Below are positions 23,901 through 34,360 of a stretch of DNA of 64,000 nucleotides, one piece after another; within the stretch, counting starts at the first letter, position 1, and the number at the start of each line of letters is the position of its first letter. This DNA comes from Scleroderma bovista. Taxonomy: Eukaryota > Basidiomycota > Agaricomycetes > Boletales > Sclerodermataceae. The translations under genes were made by a program, and so were the position numbers. The notes under the pieces were generated by a model. The model saw only the letters and a program-made list of their open reading frames with translations, was not told where the DNA came from and did no database searches. The stretch lies in assembly GCA_037178675.1 (NCBI GenBank), contig JAYMGJ010000555.1:60198-124197 (forward strand). Reading direction: 5' to 3'.

Positions 23901-24644
23901 CAGGACAATTGGTCGGATCTCTTACCTCTCGCCGAGTTCGCCTACAACAATGCCCCTAGCGCTACGACTGGTGTATCACCGTTCTTCGCGAACAAAGGAT
24001 ACCACCCGAACCTCGCTGTGCACCCCGAGCGCGACCTCTCGTCGGCTCGGGCACGGGAATACGCAGTTGACTTAGAGTCATTGCATGAGTACCTACGTGA
24101 AGAGATGGCTGCTGCCCAGAAAAGGTACCAAGGCCCTGCTGACGCCAGAAGATCACCCGCACCCGATTTCAAAGTCGGTGATCAAGTATTCGTCAAAGCC
24201 AAGTACTTTAGGTCTACCCGACCGTCAAAGAAACTCTCCGAGAAGAATCTCGGTCCCTACCCAATCATCGCCCAAGTCGGCACTCTATCATTCACAATCC
24301 GTCTCCCCGACTCTATGCGTGCTGTCCATCCCGTCTTCCACGTCTCACAACTCGAACCAGCGACACCGAATACAATACCGAATCGGTCACAACCTCCACC
24401 ACCTCCCATCGAAGTCGACGGCGAACCCGAGTTCGAGATCACCGAGATCCTCGACTCAAAGTTCGACCGACGTCGACGCCAATGCCCACTCCTTTACCTA
24501 GTTAGATGGGCTGGTTACGAAGGTACCGACGAAGAAACATCTTGGTTGATCGCGACCGAGCTAGGACACGCATCAGAACTCGTGGCCGACTATCACAAAG
24601 CCTACCCGACTAAGCCAGGCCCCTTAGAAAGCCTCTCACGCTAA
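20925..24644 (+). CDS. pol: Gypsy Pol polyprotein (protease-RT-RNase H-integrase-chromodomain)
   Basis: The frame is open from the slippery site. Counting from the first Met (20988) it has 1218 residues. In order: aspartic protease (DSGS at 35-38), reverse transcriptase (about 280-460, catalytic YLDD at 411-414), RNase H (TDASDYAIAG near 560), integrase zinc-binding HHCC region (about 787-830), DDE core with Asp858, Asp918 and Glu954, a GPY-type segment (KNLGPYPII near 1090) and a C-terminal chromodomain (about 1147-1200, LVRWAGYEG). No stop or shift is visible, so the element may still be competent. The chromodomain is expected to guide integration to marked chromatin. Confidence 0.93.
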   Translation: MDSNSRDSAQSGSCVVPDCAPMEARLNAAALSDPNSLRPSVTIVDHTMPSFPALVDSGSTHCFVDPSFANMNTLSRYSVSPIVLRLFDGTTTTIITEATDLPIRFPSGDVTPMTFYVTPLDSDCKIVLGHNWLTRYNPSIDWVLSSIKFRTSTQQVPTPSSLPDPVAPSPSALRLDVTSVSSPSPTDSPQAPGLRAPPIALINAAAFLKACQLDGSQQFSIQLKPDGSFRAASVDATPDLSSVPEAYHDFADVFSKAKASVLAPHREHDLKIELEEGAPLPPGRLYSLSPVELETLRAFIDENLRFGFIRPTSSSHAAPVLFVKKKDGSLRLCVDYRGLNKISKKDRYPLPLISDLLDSPSRAKVYTKIDLRHAYHLVRIAEGDEWKTAFRTRYGSYEWQVMPFGLTNAPAAFQRFVNSVFADMLDVCVVVYLDDILVYSDNMEDHTEHVREVLRRLRQHKLYAKPEKCEFHSDSVEYLGYFLSPDGLTMSQDKVKTICDWPEPRKVKDIQSFLGFANFYRRFIFNYSDIVVPLTRLTRKDAPWDFSDVCRRSFNQLKKAFTTAPILTHFQPGAQLTVETDASDYAIAGILSITGSDGEIRPVAFYSRTLTAPELNYDTHDKELLAIFEAFKAWRHYLEGPAFPIDVVTDHKNLEYFSTSKVLTRRQARWSEYLSSFNLIIRFRPGKLGAKPDALTRRWDVYPKEGDRGFARVNPQNLRPVFTAEQLTNSLRATCLHAPVLRASALMDVERLHADILANLPTDPIAKAHLSDTSNPRWSTDETGYLRLDGRMYVPEADDLRLRVLRYKHDHPLSGHFGQNRTLELIRREYTWPGIRTYVKDYVKSCTACARAKTPRHRPYGMLKQLPVPDRPWNSISMDFIEQLPSSSGFTAILVVIDRLSKQAIFIPTHDTITSPELAQLFLLHVFAKHGVPAHVTSDRGSEFVSHFFRSLGKALDMKLHFTSGYHPEGDGQTERANQILEQYLRMYCNYQQDNWSDLLPLAEFAYNNAPSATTGVSPFFANKGYHPNLAVHPERDLSSARAREYAVDLESLHEYLREEMAAAQKRYQGPADARRSPAPDFKVGDQVFVKAKYFRSTRPSKKLSEKNLGPYPIIAQVGTLSFTIRLPDSMRAVHPVFHVSQLEPATPNTIPNRSQPPPPPIEVDGEPEFEITEILDSKFDRRRRQCPLLYLVRWAGYEGTDEETSWLIATELGHASELVADYHKAYPTKPGPLESLSR

Positions 24645-24732
24645 GTCTTTCGGATCACCGAACAAAGTCTATTGATAGTATACAAAAACAAAGTAAAAAG
24701 AAAAAAGAAAACTAAATACAAATACGGTCCGA

Positions 24733-25786
24733 CTACTCAGACTCGCCCTCTCCGTCTTCGTCTCCCGACTCTTCGCCTTCCCCGTCCGTCTCGTCCGACT
24801 CCTCCTGCTCTTCGCTCCCCTCGGGCATCGCCTTGCCCTTGCCTTTCGGATCCCTCGCATCTGCGACCCTCTTCGTCTCCCAGGCTACCCCTTCTACCTT
24901 TCGACCGAGCTTGACCAGTTCCCTGGTGTTGCGGTCGATCGCCGCCACAATTTCCCCGAGTCGGCGGTCTAGGACCAGCGCGACTGGGTCTGGCCGATTC
25001 GATGGCCCAGCCACCGAGAACCCTCCCATCGCCGCCTCGATCTCCTCTGTACTCGCGGCGTCGGCGATCGTCTTCTTCGACCGTTTCCTCTTTTCGCCTC
25101 CTCTCGGCGACGTGTTTGCCTCCACCGTCTTCTCGCTTTGCTTTCTCTTCTCTCCACTCGCCGACCTCTCCATCGCGGCCGTCGACACACCGAAGGTGCA
25201 CTTGATCTTGGATCGTTGACACCGACTGCAAGTCGGTGTGCGCGCACCGTCGGCCAGCTCGCACCCGCCACTGTTGCCGCTTCGCCTGCATCGGTCACAA
25301 GGGGGCCTGAACCCCATTATGCCCGTGTTCGAGCGGGCAGTCACCTGTCGGGGCTATTTCAATAATAAATCAGCAAAAATCAAATAAAGAAAAAAACCAA
25401 CGGCGCACCTTAGGCTTCGGCCCCAGCCCTAAATGTTCCCGCATCGCCTCGCCAGCCGCCAGCGACTCAGCCTTCTCTCTCGCCCTCACCTCGGCCTCGG
25501 CCTTGCGCCTCGCCTCGAAATCCGCTCGCGCCTTCACCTCCTCTTCGGCTTTCCGCTTCTCTTCGGCGACCCTTCTCGCCTCTTCCTCAGCCTTCTTCCT
25601 GGCAGCCTCCTCCGCCAACCTCCTCGCCTCTTGCTCGGCCGCCTGTTTCATCAATCGCTCCCGTCGCCGACGCGACTGTTCGTCAAACTTGGCGATTTGG
25701 ACTTGGATCGAATCGGTCGGCTTCCCTTCCAACTCGGGCGAGGGGGCGCGCGTCCAGTCGACGTTGTCGGTGTTGCTAGCGGACAT
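24733..25786 (-). CDS. Antisense zinc-cluster and coiled-coil gene inside the Gypsy
   Basis: Two exons (25786-25409 and 25353-24733) joined by a 55-base GT-AG intron keep one frame and encode 332 residues. The start is a true ATG. The N-terminal half is an Arg/Glu/Ala-rich coiled coil (EEARRVAEEKRKAEEEVKA). After the splice comes a cysteine cluster C-x2-C-x8-C-x10-C-x2-C-x6-C (CDRC...CSRC...KIKC), close to the Zn2Cys6 layout, then a helical region (DRRLGEIVAAIDRNTRELVK) and a Glu/Asp/Gly-rich tail. It lies between pol and the 3' LTR, opposite to the retrotransposon transcript. Function is unknown; the layout resembles the zinc-cluster gene at 13979-15844. An acquired regulator of the element is one possibility. 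Confidence 0.7.
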
Positions 25787-25951
25787 GTTTAAATCGAGGG
25801 TGGTATGAAGGAAAGGATTTGTTGGGCTACCGTCACCGAAGGCCAGTCTTAAATATGCCCTAACCGATTTTCAAACCCAGACAATGGTCACGCACATTCG
25901 GTGTGGAATACGCGTTGCAGCCTCGTGGGCTCGGCCCTAAGGGGGGGATAC

Positions 25952-26543
25952 TGTCACGACCGTGACATCCGATCACCCTGTACCCTATTGTCCGATCGCG
26001 TCCACGCGTTCGCCGTCCGTCTATTGTATGTACTCCCTTTTCCGTTTCTTGCTATCTGTCCTGTATCGCCACCGATCGGTGAGCGCGTTGTCCGTTCTGT
26101 CTCTCTGTACTATTACCTAATATGTTTCCTTTCTTGTTTCCGGTTACTATACGTTCCCGTCCCGTTGCATTACTAATACGATACTCATCGGTAATCCGGT
26201 TATCGCACTTACCGTACTTACTCAGCGCGCAGCGTGACTGCGCTCGTCATTCGTCGGTAATCCCGACTTCCCGTACATCGCCTCATCCGTTCCACTCAGT
26301 ATAAATACCTAGATACTCGGTCTGTTGTAGTTCAGTTCGAATATCGAATAAGATACTTCTCATCTGTTCTCCCTGTGCACTCTCCGTCTCTGTCTCGTGC
26401 AAGCAAGACCGTTTACTCGGTCCGTCAGACCGTTACTCGGGAAGCGCGACTACGCTACGTAGCATCTCGGTCTTACCGCTAGACCAACCCCTGACCCCCT
26501 GACCCCTCGTAGAGATCAGATCGGTGAAGAACCGGTCTTGACA
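25952..26543 (+). repeat. 3' LTR
   Basis: Matches the 5' LTR from TGTCACGACC to TCTTGACA, with a 31-base shorter stretch after CGTGCAAGCA and about three substitutions, all reading C in the 5' LTR and T here. Followed directly by the duplicated target GTCTC. Confidence 0.95.
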
Positions 26544-29318
26544 GTCTCACCAATTGCTGCAGGTTGTTTCTCTTCAATGATATATAAAAGATTTAACTAT
26601 TAATAAATGTGTGACCGCATAACATTAGACAAACCTTTGGTCTTCACCCGCGGCTTTGGTTTGTCACTGACCACAGGATGATTTACCATCGTATCTGTGG
26701 GTGCATGACCCATATCATCCGGTATTGTTTGTCAATTTTCACCGTCATATAATGTATTTCTCACCTTTTTGTTTCACAGGTTCAGCATCCTTATGTTGAT
26801 CGGATCCAGCAGGAATAAAATATGCCTTGTTGGGCGGGCCAACCTTGATATTGTGACTGGAACCATTGTCCCTTTCATCCAAAGCGGAGTCTTGGCATGT
26901 TAGTTAGAGTACCTTCCTAGGGTAGTACGCCTTCCCACTTACTGTCTGCAATTTTGTCACCAGCTTTTCCCTTTGAGTGTCCTTTACCACCCATGCGTTG
27001 TGGCTCAGCACCTCCTAACATATGTCAACAATATTAAGACACATGAAGGTAAATCCTTACTGTGAATATTTGCGCCGCTGTGTAGGTCCTTTGGCTGGCC
27101 TCCGGCCCTGGAGGGACCCGCGGGCCCTGTATGCCGCGGCATTCCCTCTTCATCTGCTTCCACGTCGTCATCTTCATTGATGGCAGGTTCTGACCATGGC
27201 TCAGTAGTGGCATATTTAATATGATTATATTCACCTTTCCTGCGACCCTTGACTGGTGCTTTTTGGCCGGAGTGTCCCGCTGCAGAGCCGCGGGGCCTTT
27301 CCTGCCGTGGCAATGCATCTTCATCGTCATCCTTGTCCTTGTCCTTGTCCTCATCACCCTCTTCACCCTCATCATCATCCTCCTCATCATCATTGTCATC
27401 ATTGTCATCCGGTGAAGGTTCTAATCATGCCTTAGTAGTTCCTTATTCAATAACATTATCCATACCTTTCCAGCGTCTTTTGACACCACTCTTTGCAGAA
27501 CCGCGGTGGGATTGGCTAACTGCGGATTGGACTGACCCGTCAGACTCCAACCATCTCTTGAACCTGAAGGTATCAGTTGGATAAGTCACCTGCCTGTCTC
27601 GCCACCACTCCAATATGGCAGTGGCCTCCTGGTTTGTAAGCCTAGAGGGTTCCCTGAAGGCTACATTGGTTGGCCAATACCAGCCAGAGATATATATGCC
27701 GCGGTCTTCTGCAATGGCAGCCCAGGGAACAGTGACATCTTGGCGGTCACAAGCCTTTCCTGTGTGACACCATTAGTCTTTAATTTCCAGATCTTATTTA
27801 CATTACCATAATGAAAACCAATGAATGCCCGCATGACATCCTTCTTGTCTTGTGCATTCATATTGAGAATGACAGGGATGGACAGCATCCCATCCTCATT
27901 GGAGGGGAGGTTAATCCGCGGGCACCGTTTACCTTGGCCGGGCTTTCTTCTTGGCACCTGGTTTTTGTCCTCGTCCTCGGAAGGTTCACCGGCATCTTCC
28001 TGCACCCCAAACACCTCATGGGCATATCGCTCCCATTTGCTCTCTACCCTGTCCCACCCCTCAAACATCTTTCCATCACCTATTTCATCATTGAAGTCGT
28101 GCCTGCTGGTGTTAGTAAAAGTATCCACACCCAATGACCGCACCTACAGGCCATACATAATATCCCCTGCAGCATCTTTCCAAGCCGCCATCACCACCAC
28201 TCTTGCACCACATTGCTTCCACATTTCCTTTGAAAACTCCTGTGCAAACTTCCGGCCTTTTGCTTCCGTGGTTCTACCCACACCTGAGTGAAATTTGGGA
28301 ATGGAATAATATACTCACTTTGCTTGAATCTCTGCAGGGGGGTGGCTGTTGTTCCATTCCTTCACCATCCCAGCTGCTTGCTCGATCTGCTTTGGGCTCA
28401 TTTTCTTGATCACCTTTCCCACTGCCTGTTGATAAAATTTAATATACCCCTTGGATCCGGGTGCATGCCCAGCTCTTGTCAGTAAAGAATCTATTTTCTC
28501 CTTGTGTTGGTGTGCTACCACCATGTGGGTATTCCATCTCCGGCCATACTTGACAAGTTGCTTTTTCTTCCGGGTATGACTGTGGTTATAGAGCCACGTC
28601 TGAATTGCCTATGAAGACACATTATTGTAACACCTCTAAATTGGGGGAAGCACTCACCTTCTTCTTGACCACCCATTGGTTACTCTTGAGGGTCCTATTG
28701 GCCTCCAGCCCTTGAACAGTGTGTGCAATGTCCTTGAAAATAGACTTCCTCTTTGTCGCATCAGCACCCATCCACTGTTCCAATTTCCCCTGGATAATTG
28801 CGACCTCATCTTTTCGGAGGGGGGTCTTGCCTTGGCCTGAGCCATCAGAGTGCCCACCACTGTTGCTGCTGCTGTATTCAGAATCAGACATGACTGAGGT
28901 GGAACCCTTGCCACAATTCCTAAGTTCTGGTGTGCATACCGGGTTGTTGAACAAAGTTCCCGCGGTCACCTCCTTCCCATGTCACAGGGACCCTTGATCC
29001 TCCCTTCCCATTTATGTGCAAATATAACACGGCACTCAAGGCCTATTTGGAAAGGTTCTGGGAATATTTGCAAATGTTATACCATACATGGAAAGGTCCA
29101 TTTCGTCAGCGTCCATTTTCCCGACCCTTATTCGCCTATCTCAAGATCTCATTCCATATTTGGAAATGTTTCATTTGTACCTGAAGATTGTCCCGAACTA
29201 GATTGGGAACCGAGGATCCCAATGCAATCATTGAAGTTGTTCGAGTTCAAGGTATTGCAATGAGGCATTTTGAGTTCAAAAGCAATCCTTTCTGTGAGCT
29301 TTGCGTCCAGAGACCATC

Positions 29319-32300
29319 ATGGGGAAGTCCAAGGTAGTTAAAGCTGGACCATCTACACCTGTAATGCAGGTGACATGGAAGACAGTAAGATCAGGTAGAC
29401 GATCCAAGGACAAGATAGTCAAGGCTCCACCCCGAAAGAAGGCACGCATTGAAAGAGCTGATGACAATCAATCCCCAACTCGGGCTGGTTCATCTGCATT
29501 AGAGCACACCAATTTCTTTCCTGATGAACCTGTAGAGGCATATGCTGCCATAGATGACCCACCTCTGCGAGCATGTAGATTGCCAAGGAACCAGGTCAGA
29601 TTGATCCCCACCCCCCTTTAATTTCAGAGTTTATTTCATCCGACCATAGGATTAGAGTTTAAAAGTCCAGTCCAGTCCGGTTTTTTTGCCTTTTTTGGAA
29701 GAGGACCGGACTGGACCACTTTTGGAAGCCTGGGAATGGTTCATGGACCGCTTAAAGACCGGTCCAAAACTGCTAAAAAAACCAGTCCAAACCACTAAAA
29801 AACCGGTTTTTTTGCATTTTATTGATGTTTTTCACATCAAAGGTGTGTCAGATAGCATCTATGAGCATGGGTATTCAAACCCTGACCAGTGAGGTTTTGG
29901 TCCTTGAATTTCAGTAAGTAGGATCAATAACATAAAGTCTGCTGGAGGGAATGCAACACATCATGAGCTTGGGAATGACAAAGTTTCCATTCATGATTCA
30001 TCAATGTTTTGTCACAGGTAGCATCTGCAGCTACAACTGCAGACAGTAAGCAGAGAGGATAGTCTTCTGGTTGGTCAGTTGCTATGTTTGTGGCATTGAG
30101 GCATTCACAAATAACACTGACAACTGGCATGTACAGCTGTTGAATTATTGTCCACGAATCTATACAGCACTGTAGCAAAATATGTTTCTGAAGTAAGGTC
30201 CCTTCCTGACAATCTGTGGGATGGTTTCCTAAGGAGGCCTTATCCAAACACAGATGGTGCCTGCCAATAGTATGAGGTAGTTACATTACAAACAAACCAA
30301 AGGTACTAGAGTTTAAAAGTCCAGTCCAGTCCGGTTTTTTTGCCTTTTTTGGAAGAGGACCGGACTGGACCGCTTTTGGAAGCCTGGGAATGGTTCATGG
30401 ACCGCTTAAAGACTGGTCCAAAGTGGTTGCAACCGGTTTTCAAAAAGACCGGTCCAAAACTGCTAAAAAAACCAGTCCAAACCACTAAAAAACCGGTTTT
30501 TTTGCATTTTATTGATGTTTTTCACATCAAAGGTGTGTCAGATAGCATTTAAATACTATTTATAGACTGTAGTAATTATATACAAGTCATTATATATTTA
30601 TTTGTGCCATATTTCATCCAAAAAGATCAGTTTTACACCCCTTAAGACCCACTGCAGGCCAAAATTAGCCTGTAATATAGGGGTTTTTATACCATATATG
30701 TATTGCTTACATAATGCGGTTGCAACCGGTTGCAACCAGTCTTTTTCATCATTCTCAAAAGTAGGCAACTGGCAACTGCAGTCCGGTTGCAACCAGTCCA
30801 GTCCAGTCCAGTTTCTGGTCTTTTTGCGGTCCTATGGACTGGACTTTTAAACTCTACATAGGATCACTATCTCCAAGACTGGCTGCCCTTCAAGGCCAGA
30901 TATTTGTCCGTGCTGCTGGAAATGGAGTCACCCATGGAATCAAAAATCTGCATGTGCTGTGGAAAGGATGCGACATTTAGGTGCACAGAGTGTGCTCATA
31001 GACCAATGTTCTGCAGTAACTGTTGCTTGGATGCACACCAGCAGAGTCCCTTCCATCGGATTCAGAGATGGACTGGAACCTTCTTTGAGGACTTCTCTCT
31101 TTGCCTGGTGTGTCATTTCTTTCACCATATCTACATGATAATTAATAGAGTAGATTGGTTTTGTGATGCACTTGGGCCACGGTGGAAAACCTTGTCCCAG
31201 AGGGGGATATAGCCGCGGGAATATTGCAAGCAACGATGAAGAGGCTTGGGAAGATATGGAGGATGATGGGCGACCGCCTCATCTGACTAGACCACAGGAC
31301 AGAGGTTGTCTAACCTTGGTGCACACAAATGGAGTGCACTTTTGTGATATTCAGTACTGCAGCTGCAGTGGTTCCAAGGATTCACACCTACAGCTCATGA
31401 TGGCCGGCCTTTTCCCTGCAACAACCAAGAGTCCCAGGTCCGCATTTAGCTTCCAAGTGCTGGATGATTTTATTTGGGATAATGTGGAATGTGGAACGAC
31501 CGCGATGAACTACTATAGTAAGCTGCAGAGAGTGACATCCAATGCATTCCCGCATTCTGTGCCGGTGAGTAAAGTAGCCCATTCATTACCGTGGTACTGA
31601 TGTAGCCATGACAGAATAGGTACAAGGAGCTTCTGAGAGTGTCCAGGGCATGGAGACTTCTGAAACTTCTCAAGTGGCAGGGATTTCATGCAGGGTCGTC
31701 AGACCCTGGGCCAGGGGAGCTGGTCCTCTTTTGCCCGGCATGTCCTCAACCGGGGGTCAATATTCCACCCGTGGGAGAGGTGGATCTAGCGCAGTGAGTT
31801 ATGATCTTGTACCCTTGACAAATCCTACTGATAATGGTAGCTGGAAATATGCTCACATAATTGCGATGGATGGAAATTTCAAAGCCGAGCATATGTTGCT
31901 CAAATCAGCTCCTAATGAGATCTGGTTGATGGATGGGAAGGGATTCATGGTAACATCAGGGGCTTATAGAACATATTTAGCAGGGAGTGCGAATCGAATA
32001 GAGGTAAGCTATCCATCCCTTGAGCCGCGGTCATTTACCAACCTGCGGTGGCTGTCAATGCCGCGGTCAGAAATCGGACTGCAGCAATCACCGGGCAGTC
32101 AACCAGGCTAATTCAAATAGAAGTCAGTTGGCTTCAACCGGAATTGGTGGGTGTGCCTGTGCAAGACATGGCTGCTTTATTCCCCATGCCATGGTGGATT
32201 TTCAAAAGGGAGAGCAGTATGTCCGCGGTATACCATGACAAATTGACATTGACTGGTGACTAGGCAAATCAACATGGACTATGCCCTGGTGCACGCAGTG

Positions 32301-34034
32301 CGCCATGGAATGGGCCAGGAACAGCAGGTGGTAAATTTCTATGACATCAATTGTCAATACAGCAAAAATCTGCAAAGGCAGATAGAAGGCAATTGGTTCA
32401 TATCTCTTCCACCAGCGTTAAGGATCCAACCTGGAATTGGAATTTGGCATGTCCATGGACACCAAAGTGAATGTTTTGTGAGGTATTCCCCAAATTTCAT
32501 TCCTGGTGTTGGCAATGTGGACAGGGAAATAATGGAAACTCTGTGGGCTTCCTTAAATATTGTTTCCCCTTCTACACGAGGAATGGCTGCCCCTCATCGG
32601 CAAGAAATGCTTGACTTCCAAATGAACGATAGTAACTTCTTAAAGATGGTCCGCATGCGTGAGTGGTCCTCAAGTGTGCAATATTGGAGCAGTATTCACA
32701 ATTTCCAGCTTTGTCTTTGAAGAGGAAACTGACAATTGCAAGATGAAATCTCACATCATCTAGTGATTCCTTTGCAAATTTGGATGCAACAGTTCCCCAG
32801 CACCTCCGTCAAATTTGGAAGGACCAGGAGACAAAGGCGCTTCTTGAAAGGTTGACAAATCTGAAGGCAATGGATATATTTGAAGTCCAATTGGAAAAAG
32901 GTAAGCCTCACAGTGGAAGATAGATAACAATTTTGATTTTGTGGGGTAAGCCCCAAGCATTAAATCCGTGGAGATGAAGCTCATAGAAATGCCAACCGCG
33001 GGTTCACCGCGGGGATCCACCACATGGATGGCCAGAGCCCTGAGAGTGGAAGAGGCACAGGTAGTCCTCTCATTGGATGCACGAAAGATTGATGCAAGGG
33101 CTACTGAATCCCAAAGGCTCGACCTTTCACGCCAACATGACAGGCTACAATCCCAGATCAATAGTTTGGTGCAGACCATGGCAACATTTCTGGGCCCAGA
33201 CTGGGACAGTACACTTGATGGGATTCACGGAGCAGATACTGATAGTGATGAAGATGATACATTCATTACTCTGGCTCCAGGGCATGCTGAGCACACCATA
33301 CTACCACTTCCGTCCTATATAGGTGTGCCGCGCTGCCATGAGCTAGGGCTGATTGGCCTGGTGGAGCAAGAACTTCAGCTCAGACAAGGTCAGGCCAATG
33401 ACACTTTACATGAAATACGACTTGGTCTAGCAGATAAGGTGGTGTTGTTTCGGACAGAGGTCAGACATGGGAGGAACTATGTGGGGACCACCCGTGCATG
33501 GAAAAAGGTAGCTGACCTGGATGCAATGGTAAAAAGATATGCCGTGGTCTACCACCGTTGCAGAAAGCAAATGATCGCCTTAGAGGCCGAGCCGAGGATC
33601 CTGGACCGCTATAAAGTACTTTCCAAAAAGGATCTCACAGTCAGCACCGCGGTCTCAGATCCCAATGCAAGGGGACATCACCATGACTCTTTGGCATGGT
33701 TTTGGACTATGGATATACCCAAAGACACTGATAAAAATGATTGGATGTCAGAATGTAAGCCTTTCCATGCACCATCATATACCCTTCAGAATAATGATTC
33801 GGACCAGTTTACCATGTCCACTGGCTGCGGGAAAAGGCAAAGCGAGACAGATGGACTGAGGAAGTGGAGTTGATAACTGCAGAACAGGGTTGGACACATA
33901 CTTTCTTCAGGACCCGGGCAAATCGCTGGGAGGAAAATGCCTCCGAGGCTTCATTATGTGGTGACCATGGCTTGGCATGTTATGCAGCAAGGCAATATGA
34001 CATGTATAACAAATTGGGTAGACTTTGTCAGTAG
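29319..34034 (+). CDS. KDZ transposase with CxC2 cysteine cluster
   Basis: About ten exons. The first eight boundaries hold phase: 29319-29594, 30862-31107, 31154-31564, 31615-31793, 31841-32003, 32071-32216, then from 32264. Residues after the second exon form the CxC2 cluster (CMCCG...C..C...FCSNCC...H) and the HRIQRWTGTFF motif of KDZ transposases. Later come RYKELLRVSRAW and LVLFCPACPQPG, then the catalytic core with Asp in MDGNFK (31869), the conserved CACARHGCF/VDFQKGE region, Asp in FYDINCQY (32343) and Glu in VDREIMETLWA (32526-32537). The tail has QLRQGQANDTLHEIR and LREKAKRDRWTEE. The last part (from about 32650, and 33755-33850) needs uncertain introns or a frame change, so intactness is unproven. 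A 1.2-kb element sits in intron 1. Confidence 0.85.
29653..30856. mobile_element. Composite TIR element in transposase intron 1
   Basis: Outer ends are TAGAGTTTAAAAGTCCAG and its complement, flanked by the exact 8-bp duplication CATAGGAT (29645-29652 and 30857-30864). The content is three parts: a left-end piece of the 0.55-kb element (29653-29862), a copy of 2188-2632 with part of a decayed KDZ gene (29863-30305), then a full 0.55-kb element (30307-30856). Two element ends therefore moved the passenger fragment as a unit. The duplicated octamer contains the intron's 3' splice site. Confidence 0.85.
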
Positions 34035-34360
34035 TCCCATGACTGCTGCATATTATTTGTGTCGTTGAGTCATAATTTGTGATGTTCATTATTATGGGGA
34101 ACATCAGTCAGATAATTCAACTATCATTCAATGTGGACAGGAAAAAATCATAATTGTCATGTGTCACTATTGGGATGGCCACACTACTCATTTGTGCCTC
34201 TCCATAATCTATCCGCGGATGCCGCCCATTTGTCCTCCAGTTCATCCCCTGCATTGGTCAAATATTCCACCATAGCCATGCGGTCAACCAGATGTTGCAA
34301 CACCATGTTTTGATGAAAGATCTTCTCATCAGTTTCTTCCAACATTTGCTCAGTTTGTAG
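34035..34360. other. Spacer between transposase and the 171-residue gene
   Basis: About 330 bases at convergent gene ends, with one CCGCGG near 34213. No coding frame is supported. Confidence 0.4.

Larger units (their letters stand above)
18921..26543 (+). mobile_element. Full-length chromodomain Gypsy retrotransposon
   Basis: Two LTRs (18921-19543 and 25952-26543) flank gag, pol and an antisense gene. A 5-bp direct duplication GTCTC lies at 18916-18920 and 26544-26548. The polypurine tract is the AAGGGGGGGATAC just before 25952. The LTRs differ by a 31-base length change and about three C-to-T differences seen by eye, indicating a young insertion. The element is markedly GC-richer than its surroundings and has no CCGCGG. 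The chromodomain and self-priming signature place it in the Tf1/sushi group of chromoviruses. Confidence 0.95.
18206..28891 (-). pseudogene. Large unknown transposon gene split by the Gypsy insertion
   Basis: The gene starts at 28891 (MSDSEYSSSNSGG) and ends at 18206 (DDRIPKRSRK, a possible nuclear signal). Exon-intron structure is visible: KSNQWVVKKK then AIQTWLYNHSHTRKKKQLVKYG, PGSKGYIKFYQQAVGKVIKKM, a Trp/Lys-rich segment, an acidic Asp/Glu run near 27310-27410, and Lys/Pro/Ala-rich small exons. The Gypsy element 18921-26543 interrupts an exon between ...AAIGETS and the continuing ...ATMQQETS on the same frame, with the target GAGAC (minus strand) duplicated. Similar lineage-expanded proteins occur in basidiomycetes, but I do not know a function. 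Before the insertion it was divergently paired with the transposase gene. Confidence 0.5.

Noticed and set aside
24737..25291. 184-residue minus-strand open frame overlapping the antisense zinc-cluster gene
   Set aside because: It is a frame-shifted shadow rich in Arg and Gly, while the overlapping frame has the cysteine cluster, a true splice junction and a true ATG upstream.
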